DNA from: Telopea speciosissima
Taxonomy: Eukaryota; Streptophyta; Magnoliopsida; Proteales; Proteaceae
Assembly (NCBI RefSeq): GCF_018873765.1
Contig: NC_057922.1
Span: forward strand, 13,095,563-13,159,562
Length of the DNA stretch: 64,000 bases
Direction of reading: 5' to 3'
Shown here: positions 45,317 to 57,424 of the stretch, piece after piece
Position numbering within the stretch: the stretch's first letter is position 1
Layout: each line of letters begins with the position of its first letter
Made by a program: the position numbers and the translations under genes
The notes under the pieces: generated by a model
Told to the model about the DNA's origin: nothing
The model's database searches: none
The model's input: only the letters and a program-made list of their open reading frames with translations

Positions 45317-45850
45317 CTAATTAATTATCTCCTTGTGACCTCCTTCCACATTGAGTTGCATAATATCCTCAGAAATAGCGACTGACAATGAAGACTGAAT
45401 CGCTAATGCTTCTCCCACCATTGGATTTGAGAAAGAAATAGGGTTTGATATGGTGAAACGAAGACGAGTGACCAAGATAGTCTCAATATATATATATATA
45501 TATAAAACCAATTCCTCCTTACATTGAAATAGAAGCGGAACTGGCAATCACAGTTAATCTTGGAGACATGAGGAGGTGGGGGAAATGGGGAATGTGAACA
45601 AAACGATCAGCAACTGGAGCAAGGGAACGTGGAGGAGGAATAGCAACCTGATGATCGATACTCATGAAAACGACTTTCCTCCATTTATTTTTGGATGACC
45701 TCCAACGAAGTCTAATTTTTTTTGTCCGAAGAAAAAGTCGTTCTGAGCTAACCAAATCTGCCAGCAGATGAACAAACACATAAACATGAGCTTGCGGCTT
45801 TTCCGTTTCCCTTCTGAAGAAAACACAGACCACCCATTGATCCAACCATG
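45317..45850 (-). mobile_element. LINE-like relic (RNase H start)
   Basis: The minus strand encodes MVGEALAIQSSLSVAISEDI followed by MQLNVEGGHKEIIN, matching the start of the LINE RNase H domain. An uninformative frame continues upstream to 45845. An (AT)n run lies at 45489-45504. Confidence 0.5.
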
Positions 45851-46297
45851 TTAAGTAACGTCATTATCCTTCGGCACCTTGTATGAGAGACTACAACCTA
45901 GCCACATTGCCAATGCATAATTATAATTATTTTTATTTTTATAATTATTTTAAATTTGATTTCCTATTTTATTCTAATATTTCCTACGTTTTTAAGGTTT
46001 ATTTCAATATTTTCATAAAATTATTTTTTTATTTTCTGATTTTAAATATTTCTTCTTTTTTTTTTTTTATATCTGATTTTGGTAGCCTTATATACTCATG
46101 TATTGCGTTTACCAAAAAAATATACCCATGTATTGCTTGGTTAGGTTATCTTTTTCTTATGGCATTTCTATAAATATAATTTGTGTGTTGTTTTAATCCC
46201 TCTTTTAGGTGTATGTATATTTTATTTATTTTTCAGTATACACATCATTGTTTTGTAATCAAATACTTCCGCTCTGGCTCTATCTCTACCCTTTTAT
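45851..46297. other. T-rich spacer
   Basis: Strongly T-rich sequence with a short repeat (ATGTATTGC at 46099 and 46129). It may be the left part of an old LTR that the Pack-MULE entered; the right flank at 47935 is LTR-like. Confidence 0.35.
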
Positions 46298-46306
46298 TTA
46301 TTATTT

Positions 46307-47905
46307 GGGCAAATTTCACGGACACCCCCTCTAAGTATTCAATATGTCACGGGTTTGCCAAACTTGGTCAAAATGACAACCTTCCCCTTCAGGTTAAGCA
46401 CAGTTAGCATCCAAAGTTAGAATGTCCATTTTACCCTTTAATAATTTAATAAAAAAACTCTTATAATTCCATCATCTTCCCTATTAACGGTTTTTTTAAT
46501 CAAATAAGTGGGACCCACCTACTGTTTACTCTTCTTCTTTCTTCTTCCTCTTCTTCTTCTCGTTTTCAACTGAGATTCATCCGTCACCACCACCACCACC
46601 TGTACAACCACCAGCCCCCTTTGCGAACCCCAACCTCAGCAATAATCTACCGCTACAATCGCCGCCCAGACCTATACCCCTTGCAACCCCACCCCATCCA
46701 TGCCCTCAGTTTTGTAACCCTCGCTCGCTATACCCTCTATTCCGCAAACGTATTCCAGAGGATGTGAGTAGTGATTCAAATCTCATAAACACTATATTTC
46801 CTCAAATGGAAACGAATCATAGCAATAAAAGAAACCCCTTTGTTAACATTACTATCGTTCTCTTTTTCCTCACCATGCTCCCCTGTCTCACCATGCCGAA
46901 AGCCCCCAATTCCTTCTCCTGTAATGCGGATGGGTGCTAAAGATTTTGTATTCTGGAATGAATCTGGAGACAGATAATACATACATAAAGAAAGGGAGAT
47001 GGTTTTGAGAGGGTTTTTGGTTTACTTTCAAATCAGAGGGAGTTTTATTGGGGATTTATAGGAAATTTTGTTTTATGTTTGAGGAAAAACAAGGGAAGGC
47101 AGAAACCCAGGGACAGTTTCAATTTTCGGGCTTTTGGATTTTTGGTGATAGAAACAGAGCAGATCGATTTACAGAGATGAGGACAAAATAATCTTGTCCA
47201 CCGAGGTTTCATTTTTATTAGTCTCTCCCTCTCTCTCTCTTACTCCCTTTACGTTGCTTCTTATTTCTTGCCCTTCTTCCTAGTTTCTTTTAATCTTAAA
47301 GCTTCATTCCCAGTCCTATTTCTGGGCGGTACTTGCAGACCTAATCAGAGAGTTTGAATTCCTTAGTGCATCTGAGATTTGGAGAGAAGGAAGCCCCTTT
47401 GAAGGAAACTTAAAACCTTAGAGTCTCCCCTCCCAAATCCTCTTCTATCGTGAGTTCCATACCGAAGTTCAGATCAGATCTGGTGACTTCCACCAGATAC
47501 AATTTTAGCTCTTTTACCTTTTTTTGTTTCAGGGATTCCTTGCTTCTCTACTTTTGTTGATTCGCTCACAGTCCTCAATCTCGCAAATAACTCCGTTGTT
47601 GGAGGGATTGCCACCTGCATTTCATCTTTGCGAGATTTAAAGATGCTCAATCTCTCCTTTAATAGCTTGAAATATGACATTTCACTTTGGATTTTACCCT
47701 TAAGGGTATTATGGGAAGTTCACCCTGTGGTAAGGGTAATTTTGTCATTATAAAAGAACTAACAACAACTTAACTGCACAGACCTAACGGAGTGGACTAA
47801 GTTAAAATAAAAACATAAAGTAAGGGTAGTCTGTGATATTTTTTCAAAGTTTGGCATGTCTGTGATATATTGGATACTTACAGGGGGTGTCCGTAAAATT
47901 TGCCC
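46307..47905. mobile_element. Pack-MULE with captured LRR sequence
   Basis: The TIRs read GGGCAAATTTCACGGACACC and, inverted, GGGCAAATTTTACGGACACC, and stay similar for about 60 bases. A perfect 9-base target duplication TTATTATTT lies at 46298-46306 and 47906-47914, diagnostic of Mutator elements. No transposase is present. At about 47530-47680 (+) the frame reads LTVLNLANNSVVGGIATC then DLKMLNLSFNSL, two leucine-rich repeats of receptor-kinase type. The 46500-46760 part is C-rich and resembles 5' UTR or N-terminal exon sequence. Confidence 0.82.
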
Positions 47906-47914
47906 TTATTATTT

Positions 47915-48070
47915 TGTACTTTTTATGTTGTTTTTCGTTAATTACTAGATAGACTAAGGTGCCTAACACCTTCCTTGTTCTGCAACTTAACTCAAACCTA
48001 CCCCTTAATTTGACCGGCCTCTGTTGGAATCATCATAGAGTTAGTTTCTATTTTATGGGTCCTAGACCCT
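47915..48070. mobile_element. LTR end fragment
   Basis: GGTGCCTAACACCTTCC and GGGTCCTAGACCCTAAATCTAGG resemble the 3' part of the solo LTR at 29182-30623 (30350-30490). It is the fragment of an old LTR next to the Pack-MULE. Confidence 0.5.
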
Positions 48071-48887
48071 AAATCTAGGTAGTGACTCCTCTACCCATTA
48101 TTCCTTCTTTCTCCTAAAAAGATGAGTTTGTTGTTTCCTCTTATGTTTTGGAAAAAGAGCAATGTTCTCACACATTAGGATATTCAATTGAGGAAAAGAT
48201 AGGGCAATCAACGTGCCCAACATATGACAACCTCTCTCCTCCCCCTTTGGAGAAGACCCTCTTGCCTTCATATGTCCAGCCCTGTGATTGGTGCGTGTCA
48301 TTAGCTTACAGAAAGCTGACGGCATGCCCAACCTTCTCCCTTCAATTAATTAGAAAATAAGCTTAGGGTTGCTTGTCAAATTAGAAAATTAAATCCTCCT
48401 AAATCTAGGTAGCACTCCTTTACCCATTATTCCTTCTTTGTACTAAAGAGATGAGTATGTTGTTTCCTCCTATATTTTGGGAAAAGATCACTCTTCTCAC
48501 ACATTAGTTATTCAATTAAAGAAAATATAGAGCACTCAACGTGCCCAACATGTGACATACTCTATCCTCCCCCTTTGGAAAACGAGTCGAGCTCAGCTCC
48601 TCGTATGAGGTCGCTCCTTGGGAGCCGGCCTCATCTTAGATGGAATCCACTAGACCCACTTGATGGATGTGGATTCCATCTGAGTGGAAGCTAGTTCCCA
48701 AAGAGCGACCTCGTATGAAGAGCTAAGCCAGATTTGGAAAACATCCGCTTGCCTTCATATGTCCAACCCTGTGATTGATGCATTCCATTAGTTTACCGAA
48801 AGTTGATGGCATGCCCAAACCTCTCCCTTCAATTAATTAGAAAAAAAGCTTAGGGTTGCTTGTCAAATCAGAAAATTAAATCCTCCT
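48071..48887. repeat. 330-bp tandem duplication
   Basis: Copy 1 (48071-48400) and copy 2 (48401-48887) both start AAATCTAGGTAG and end AAATCCTCCT. Without the 149-base insert and its 10-base target copy, copy 2 is 328 bases. Point differences show the duplication is not recent. Confidence 0.8.
48584..48732. mobile_element. Fold-back MITE in duplication copy 2
   Basis: Flanked by TTTGGAAAAC on both sides (48574-48583 and 48733-48742). The inverted arms share GAGCTCAGCTCCTCGTATGA / inverted TAGCTCTTCATACGA, followed by GGTCGCTC, TTGGGA and GATGGAATCCAC. Confidence 0.8.
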
Positions 48888-50127
48888 ATGGAATACAGCT
48901 CTTGAATCAATTCCATAATCCACAAAAAAAAAAAAAAAAAAAAACCCCCAGCAGCTCAGATCCAAGAATAGAGAAAAAGGGATCTACCAAGCTGTTATAC
49001 ACTTGTCCTTGCCTTTATTTGAGTTTAAAGTCTAAACTATCCCTGTTTTCGGAAACAAGTCAAAAGGTAGCATCCCATTGGATTACCCAAGTTAAGTTTC
49101 CTTATATGTGTTAGATATCTATTTGTAAAATAAAGATAATTACAAATTAGATCACCTAAAAACAAATATTACACCTACGCCACCAAAAAATAAAATTTTT
49201 ACAAGTAAATATCTCCACTTTATAGTATCGCATAACAAACTTATAGATATGAAAATAATTATTGTCATCACCTTAGTATGTTTTTTTTTTTTTTTTTTTT
49301 GGGTAAAGAGTATGTTTGAATATTATATTTGGAGAATCTGACCAATCGATTAGATTTAAAAAAAAAAAACAATTCTAAAATGTAGAAAATAAATTAATAA
49401 TATTCAATTAAATTTTCAAATACTTGATAAGCAATTTACAAATCATGCAACTCCATCTAGACTTTTAGGTCCAATCATAAATTGATAATCTCTCTCTTGA
49501 TATTCATCCTTACAATGGGAAGTGAAATCTATATTGAGCATCTCGTATATTAACTAGTAAATACCAAGAGTTCAATGCATTGATATATAGTCCATCAGCA
49601 TCAACCTGTAGTACATCAAAACTCATAATACCTAACTAGAACAGTAAAGCCCTCTTAGGTCTGGGAAACCAACTGTACATACAAATCTTATTCATCATAC
49701 ATCTAATGGTAATCCATTTAAACAGTCACAAGTGATCTAACTTAATATACAAATATGTATAGTGACAATGCATACAATGTTATAACCATCCGAAAAAATG
49801 CCTAATTTTATAACTGTAAATAATTTAAGATATGAATCCAAGGACTAACATCACCAAATTTAAAAGAGGACCATTACCTAGTGCTTGTCCCGCCAATGCA
49901 AGGCCTTAGGAAGAGTGAGTTTAGAGTTATCCTTAAATTTGGCATTTTGGCACAAAGTGGCCTTTAAGATATGAATCTAAGGACTAACACAGACAGCTTG
50001 CTCTGTTGTTGGAAAGGCCTGGGCTGTGGGTTTAGTTTCGAGACCACCCAACCCCCACAACCCCCGCCCCCCCACAAAAGAAAAAAAAGCAGTGCTTAGT
50101 GAGCATTGCGCTCCCCCTACTCCGGAC
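48888..50127. other. Spacer; part homologous to 59940-60290
   Basis: 49415-49760 resembles 59955-60290 (TTTACAAATCATGCAAC, AATCATAAATTGA), a unit shared by spacers 3-4 and 4-5. Poly-A (48924) and poly-T (49281) runs are present. No gene is present. Confidence 0.45.
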
Positions 50128-50306
50128 GAAATTTTGCTGCTACAAGGCTGGCAGCCAAGGAAATGGAATCTTAAGGGGTATTTTAGAAAATACCAAAACC
50201 TAAGAGGGTATTTATGAACCCAAAGGTGAAGTGAATTATTCCATTTCCTTGGCTGCTAGCCTTGTAATAGGAACATTCTTGGTATTAGTGTAGCAGCAAA
50301 ATTTTT
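50128..50306. mobile_element. Fold-back MITE family C
   Basis: GAAATTTTGCTGCTACAAGG and, inverted, AAAATTTTGCTGCTACACTA form the ends. The inner arms share GCAGCCAAGGAAATGGAAT. It is the best-preserved copy of this family in the window. Confidence 0.65.
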
Positions 50307-50399
50307 CCCCCCAACTCCCCCTTTGGCCCCCATTAGACGCCCAAACCCCCTCCAAGGCACCAATGTGGTGGGCCCACCTTACATACACACAAAGAATCT

Positions 50400-50730
50400 A
50401 GGGACTAACAACACCCAAATTCTATAATGTAAAATAAAAAGACTTAACTATTAAACTAGATTTGATCGATGCATCAACTCCAACAATTTCCCACATATCA
50501 AAAGAAATTCCAAATAGATTTTTACACCCATGTCATCAAGATGTCTCTCTGAAATAAATTCAATACCAATCCCTTAATCAAAGGATCTGAATATTCCCAC
50601 AAGTCATTCAGAGCAGTATCAATATCACCTCGTTGGGTTATCTCTGTACGTACGTAATAAAATGATTACTTCTACTGGATATCTTTATTCTGGTGAACTC
50701 TTGGTACCTTCACCATGTGCAACAGCTCCA
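50400..50730 (-). mobile_element. Ty1-Copia relic (copy behind gene 4)
   Basis: Decayed relative of 20060-20450, with the LTR start/polypurine boundary near 50488 (CCAACAATTTCCCAC on plus). Confidence 0.55.
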
Positions 50731-51077
50731 TTATTATTTTTATAATTACATAACAATATGTTGCTCATCCACTAACTCATGAACGAGTTCCAATACAGTC
50801 AAGAACTTTCTCAACCAAACAACACATTTTGTTGCTTCTCCAGCCGACAGATATTCTCTACTCACAACATGAGTTAGAAATAAGACATCTCTTCCCTCTG
50901 CACTCAAAAATAGCAAGAATGAAAATAGAGACTCAAATGAAATAGGATCACACTTTTTTTTTTTTCTCTATCTACGGGAGGTTATAGCAGTCAGGCCTTC
51001 ATTCTCTCCTCTGGCAGTATGATATGCCTTTCAATAGACCACCCAACTGCTTCTTCTCTCTTTTGTTCTTCGTTTAC
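50731..51077. other. 3' flank of gene 4
   Basis: Conserved array 3' flank with TTAGAAATAAGACATCTCTT and TTATAGCAGTCAGGC; probable 3' UTR and terminator region. Confidence 0.5.
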
Positions 51078-54000
51078 TTAAACTGTATAATTCTGTTGCA
51101 TTGTATCAATGTCGATTCCCTTCAACTTCACCACTGACTCAACGTGACCCTTAAGTGTATGGAGTTCACGAAGCCTTGCAACCTCGGCTCGTTTCTTGGC
51201 TTGCTCGGCGATCTCAGATAGCTCACTGTAGGTGCTCTTCTCAGCAAAGAGGTCGGTGGTTTCTGGAGGTTGGAGCCCGTGAAGTGTCCTTTGAGCAACA
51301 GCCCATTGTGCTTCTCTTTCCTCTTTCCCAAAATCCTTCTTGTTGGTGAAGGCAGTCTATGATTCAAGATTAAAGCAAAACAATTAATCAACTGAAAAAA
51401 ACCCTCATAGCTTATCAATCAAAAAGTGAAGGAAATGCCAAAACAATTTCTTGGCATTTATCCTCATATTTTTCCATGCACATCTATTGTGACTCCGGCA
51501 ACCAATGTGCATTCTCTTCTAGTGGTAGAATTTTTCAAAACCTGTATTTGGACACCACCTAAAAATTCTAATTGGTCTGAAACTTTTATCCCAACTGCCC
51601 ACTTAGGGAACTCCCACCCAATAGATAAAAATGTACCTTGTTGTCCAAGTTATTCCAGGCCTTTCCACTGAGGACGTAGCGGATTGCAAACTTGCAGACG
51701 TCGAGTGGGACATAGAAGACGATACTGTAAAGCCAGATGACTCCAGCCCAACCCCAGCCACAACCCTGAATGAGTGCAAAACCCCAGTTGGCGTAGACAG
51801 CTATCAGAGTTGCCACCTGAGGAGTGAGGACATCAGATTGGTTTAGTATAAAGACAGAAGAAAAACATCTCTCCACTCATCATCAAGTTTTATAGTGTTG
51901 CATTCAACCAACAGTACAGTTCCCACTGATTTGGAAAAGCTTAGGACAATGAGTCTTACCAATTGAGCAATTAAAAATGCGACCACCAAGAGAATTCCAG
52001 GACGTTCAAGGTAGGACCAGCCACGAGACCGAGTGACAAAAATGAGGGCCTGACTAATAATACTGACTTGTAGGTACAAGGCCGACATCATTTCGTTATT
52101 TGAATTACTTATTGTTCTAACACCGAATTTCGCCTGTGCATCATCATCAAGATCAAATGAATACACATGGGAAAGAAATTGGTTTAGAAATCTGCAGACA
52201 AAACAGAGTTAAACTTCTTAATTACCTCAAAGAAATTTGTTCTGCTCATCAACCAGAAAAATAACACTGTCATCAATGCCAAGTACGTTCCAAGCACGAC
52301 TCCAGTTGCAAAGATTTCCTTCAATTTCCAACTGTCAGGCAATGGAGATGGTGTCACTCGATCCTTTGAGATTGTCATGATCGTACCTAAAGGTAAAATA
52401 GCAGAATGGATCAACATCACAATTAGAATGACGAAAGATGGTTGAGCAACCAAGGAGACTTTTAAACTAATTTTAAAACTTAATTTGCTTGAGAAAATCT
52501 CACCGTCATTTAGAATGGCGATGATCAAAACCATGAAGGGAGAGAAGTCAAACTGCCAGATCAGAGCAATAAGCAAGAAACCCAACTACACAATCACAAG
52601 TAAGACAAACAGCTCAATTAGTAACCATCTGTAGAAATACTCAGAATCTGAAAACCATTAGCCTGCATTTAAAAAACTTACCACAATACGGATTGTGATT
52701 GAAACTGCATAAATCTGCAAAGATTCAAAAAGCATGAATCAGTACTCTCTATAAGGTAAAAGAAATTGATGCAAGAAGATGACAGAAACTAACTGTGTAA
52801 TTCTTCATCCTTTGGAAAATTGTTCTACTGGTCAGCACGGCACTGATAATAACACTCAACCCAGGTTCAGTTAGGACAATGTCAGAAGCACTTCTAGCAG
52901 CATCAGTTGCATCAGCAACAGCGATACCAATATCAGCCTTCTTCAAAGCAGGGGCATCATTAACACCATCTCCAGTCATACCACAAATGTGCTTCATATC
53001 CTGCAACCTCTTCACGATTTCGTATTTGTGCTCTACAACAAAAGGTTGAAGAGGTGTTAGATCCAATTTTTAAGATCTATATGGTACTGGACAAGGCCGG
53101 CAGTAGCAGGTATGTATTACGCAACCAACCTGGAAATACTCCTGCAAAACCGTCAGCTTTCTCAATCAACTCATCTACGTCAATGCTGCCAACATTTGCA
53201 TCCTTCTTGTCACCAAGCAGTGAAGAGGAAGGATACATGTTACTTCCCATTCCAAGCCTCCGCCCAGTCTCCTTTCCAATGGCAAGTTGATCACCTGAAG
53301 AATGAAATATAAATAAAATGAAAACCAGCAACGTATAAAAGGGATTAAATGATAATTACAGGAAAAGGAAGATCAATCTGACTTACCAGTAATCATCTTA
53401 ACATTCACACCAAGGTGAAGAGCCTTGCGGATAGTTTCTGCACTATCATGCCTAGGAGGATCAAAGAGAGCCAACAAACCAACAAACTGCCATGGGCTCC
53501 CTGGACTGTCCTTACTTTTCTCTGGCACTTCCTGGGAACAAATAACAAAACAGAAACAATGAGGGGTATTTCAATTCACTCAGTAGAATAAATATATATT
53601 TATGTCAAAACCACTTACCTGTCTTGCAACAGCTAAGGATCGAAGCCCACGCTCAGCGTATTTATCAATCACAGAATGAACCTTCTTCCTCATGTCCGGC
53701 TTGGCGTTGCAAAGGTCCAATATCTGTTTTTGGAAACAAATAGATTAGTGAATTGCTATTCAACCTTATCATAACCTCTCAAATTACTAATCAACAGATG
53801 ACCAGAGGACAAAGTTACCTGCTCAGGGGCACCTTTGCTGGCCCGATGCCACTTGCCGTCGGAATCAATGTAGGTCAAAGCAGTTCTCTTGTCTACAGGG
53901 TTGAATGGGAAGAAATGCACCTCCTTAATGCCTGCTCGAGCCTGCACCAAAATGCAAGATATACCAACATATATTAAAAACTTGTCAATATGACATTTCT

Positions 54001-56961
54001 TCAAGTGTAAACTAAGAAAGAGGTAATTAAAAGAGGGGGGAGGGGGAAAACCATACCTCCTTTGGGTCTGGGAGGGTATTAACAATAGCACCATCAATTG
54101 CATCTTGATTTTCAGTCCTTGATGCCCTAGCTGCGTACAAGATCACTTGATTCTTCTCCACACCCTTTGTGAACACCTCAATGAGATTTGTGTCAACAGT
54201 CAACTTGTTGAGGGTCAGGGTACCAGTTTTGTCACTGCAGAGGACATCCATACCAGCCATCTCTTCAATGGCAGTCATTCTCTTGGTAATGGCACCCTGT
54301 TGTGAAAGCTTGTGTGACCCAATAGCCATGGTCACAGACAGCACAGTGGGCATAGCAATGGGGATACCACCAATGAGGAGAACCAAGAGGTTGTTAATTC
54401 CATTCCTGTATGGCCTACGCTGAATTGGATACATGACAATAATCTCGACGACTATACCGACGGCGATGGAGACTATACAGAAGTTACCGATGGCAGTCAA
54501 CACCTTCTGGAAGTGACCAACTTGGTTGGTGCTGTCAACCAGATGGGCTGCCTTACCAAAGAAGGTATGGATACCAGTGGCAATGACAACAGCTTCAATT
54601 TCTCCCTGTTTGCAAGTCGAACCAGAGTACACCTCATCATGTGGGTTCTTTGTGACAGGGAGGGATTCTCCGGTCAAAGCAGATTGATCAACCTTTAAAG
54701 GATCACCTTCTAGGAGACGAGCATCAGCAGGGATGATATCTCCCAATTTGACGCTGACAATGTCTCCAGGAACCAGAAGTGCAGCTTCTTGCTCACTCCA
54801 TTTTCCATCTCTAAGCAGCTACAAGAAGGCAAACACAAAATCATCAATTGAATGATGACAAGAGAACAAAAATGGACCTATATATCTAAGGACTCATGTT
54901 TCTGCTAATGTGTTTACCTTAGTTTTGGGGGCAAGGTTAGCCATCAAAGCTGCTGCAGCATTACCGGCGTTGTTTTCCTCAATGAAACTAATTGTGGAGT
55001 TGATGACCAGAAGGACAACAATACCCACGAAATCCTGCCAATCTGGCGGTTGGCCACCACCGTTTGCTAAAGCAATAGCCATTATAGCTGCGGCTTCCAT
55101 GACCCATGATAGAGGGTTCCACATAAACCCCAAAAATTTGAGGATCTTGCTCTCGTTTTTCTCTTCTAGCTTGTTGGGCCCGAATATCTGAAGCCGATTT
55201 TCTCCTTCGGCGGTCGTGAGACCCTCCCTCGAACATTTCAATGTCCCGAAAACTTCCTCAATGGGAACTTTTTCCTGTGAATAATAGGAGGAAACCCAAG
55301 CTCAATACAACAATTATAACCTTATCCCAATTAAATGTGGTCTGTTATATGGATCCGATAGAGGCTATGATCGTAATAGAAATAAGAGAAGTAAAAGGAA
55401 GTAAAAAAAGGCGATAAGTAAAGGAAGAAGTCTAAACATTCCCCTACAAGGGGTCGACTATATGGGTTTTTATCCTCCAAACAACTATATTTGTGGTCAT
55501 ACTAGGATTGACCCCTACCACATGCATATCATTTATTAGCACTTCTCCAATTGTCAATTTAAGCCTATCCCTACTTCTTTTAGTTCCATCAAATTGAATC
55601 TGATCACTCTTTCTTACCAATGCATCGATAGGTCTCTGTTGTACATGACCATACCACCTCAAGCGGGTCTCCTTTGAAAACCTAAGCTCAGTATCTACCC
55701 TTTATTGTTGAAGCACAAATTGAATATGGTTTTCACTTTCTAAAGGCAATTGGCCCCTCATAACATTACAAGGGTTACTATTACTGTAATTGGGGTCGGG
55801 GAAGGAACACCCCTTCAGTTCAGTTTGCAATAGTTAGTTAATATGAAAAAAAAAAAAAAAGAGGAAAAGCCATCCATCCTCCGGTCCCCGAAAATATCAC
55901 TGTGCCTCGTCTATAGGATGGTGACCCACCGGCGGATGTTTGGGCATGGTAGAGAGGTCATTCAGCCTTGTTAGAGGACGGTTAGGCCCATCCATCCCTC
56001 CGGGATCCCCTCTGTGTGTTGTTTATTTAGTAGGACACAGAAATCTAAGTAGGCATGTTTGTTTAAACAAGAAACGAGAAATCCTGCAGATTTTTAGTTG
56101 GTCTGTGACACGGCCAGCACTGGATCGGGAATTGGAATCGAATAAAGGGTAAATATGTAAAAAAATAAAATCTTGTTTTTATTTTTATTTTTGGTAAGAA
56201 AACCCTTATTGCTTCTTACCCCCAAAAAAACAAGTATGAAAACCCTTGTTTTTATTGAAAAGTAACTGATACGGGCCGATTTGTATCGGATCAGTATCGG
56301 ACAAGATCTATACCTTATCCGATGATTCCGATCTCAATTACTAATAAATGTCTAAAAATCCCTGGGGCCTGGAGACTTGGACTGCAGATGAAACAGAACA
56401 GACTGAAAGAATGAAGAAATAAATTTTATAATAACTGTTTGTTGACTAAATTTATCAGTACTGTGTCCTTGTTTTCCTGCTTTTACAGTATTGAGAACCA
56501 TCAGAAGTTTTACGGAAGAAAATTGTGTTTCCAATTTGATCGGAGAAACTCCTCATCACATAAAAACAAGTTAGAAAGAATAAAAACTCAGTGGAAATCG
56601 AGAAAATCAATCAATCAGAATAATAAATCAAATCGTTTTCACTTCCACTAAATTTATAGTTCAAAAAAACCCCCAAAAATCACATTTCCAATGTATCAAA
56701 TACTAACACAACGAAATCTCGTCTTATATATGCTTCAACTAACACAATCAAACTCCAGATCGAACACTCAAATTAAATCAGCTCCTGCAAATCTATCTAT
56801 CTATCTAATTTCCAAAAGTCTCAATTAAATCGCCGTATCGAAAAAAAAAAAAACCAAAGTAGTATATAAATTGATTGAATAGTTACAGTAGCTAGGAAGA
56901 ATGAATCATTTACCAGGTCAACATTCTCCTTGCTAATTTCCTCCAAGCTGATGCCACCCAT
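51078..56961 (-). CDS. PMA: Gene 4: plasma-membrane H+-ATPase, complete (950 aa)
   Basis: Full-length P3A proton pump. Exons: 56914-56961, 54918-55274, 54057-54818, 53819-53941, 53619-53723, 53387-53531, 53130-53294, 52794-53032, 52682-52714, 52504-52585, 52226-52386, 51960-52133, 51637-51816, 51078-51356. All introns are GT-AG and all phases agree. TGES 184-187, D331 in DKTGT, KGAPE 425-429, GDGVNDAP 589-596 and D686 are present. The regulatory tail reads [14 protein letters not shown]...NYTV, keeping the 14-3-3 site. The N-terminus is [16 protein letters not shown]. Intron 1 is the longest (1639 bases) because of an RTE-type insertion and other additions. With gene 3 it is the best candidate for a normally regulated pump in this window. 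Confidence 0.92.
55307..55677 (-). mobile_element. RTE-type non-LTR retrotransposon 3' end in intron 1 of gene 4
   Basis: The minus strand encodes [20 protein letters not shown] then [19 protein letters not shown], the C-terminal signature of plant RTE-like elements. The tail after it reads CACATTTAATTGGGATAAGG and ends in a TTGTTG-type stretch. AACCCAAGCTCAAT (55293-55306) and AACCTAAGCTCAGT (from 55679) form the target duplication. Genes 1-3 have the uninterrupted sequence. Confidence 0.8.
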
Positions 56962-57424
56962 CTTCGCCGGCGGCAGCAAAGTAACTCACCAATCAATGGA
57001 ACTCAAAGAGAAACTCACACATGAGAAGCTTCGTCTCCTTAAGACTGAAGAACTCCGAACTCACTCGAACCCTCTCCATCTTTTTATACCTCACCCATCC
57101 ATCACAGTTAGGTATTAGTCCAAATTGACCCCACCCTTTTGTGTGGGTCCCACCTTCGACCAAGAAGGGCTCTTTATTTAAAGCTCTTTCTCTTAAAGCC
57201 AAACTCTTACTTTTCGCTCCCTCTCTGTGTTGCTTTTACGGGTGACATGTCGGTTCATGCCGTGACGTGTCCTTGCAGCACGCCTCTGGTTGCTGAACCT
57301 TCCGCTTCCTCCCATGCCGTTCCAAAATGCCGCATGCTTCGGTGGGCCCACTATTGGTCAACGTGGCATGAATCTTATTCCAATTAAATAGTGGAGGGCC
57401 CCATATATTAGTCAACGTGGCATG
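56962..57424 (-). promoter_or_regulatory. Promoter and leader of gene 4
   Basis: TATAAAAA lies at 57081-57088, only 120 bases before the start codon. The ACGT element is at 57262-57272 (GTGACGTGTCC; its partner is mutated to GACATGTC). The paired elements lie close together at 57353-57370 and 57408-57424. The leader is shorter than in the sisters. Confidence 0.65.
56993..57022 (-). promoter_or_regulatory. uORF in gene 4 leader
   Basis: The frame MCEFLFEFH-stop has 9 codons and ends 31 bases before the main ATG. It is unrelated in sequence to the MA-starting uORFs of the other copies, although it has the same length as those of genes 1 and 2. Confidence 0.45.

Noticed and set aside
46183..46407. 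74-codon frame over the Pack-MULE left end
   Set aside because: It crosses the target duplication and TIR, so it is not a gene.
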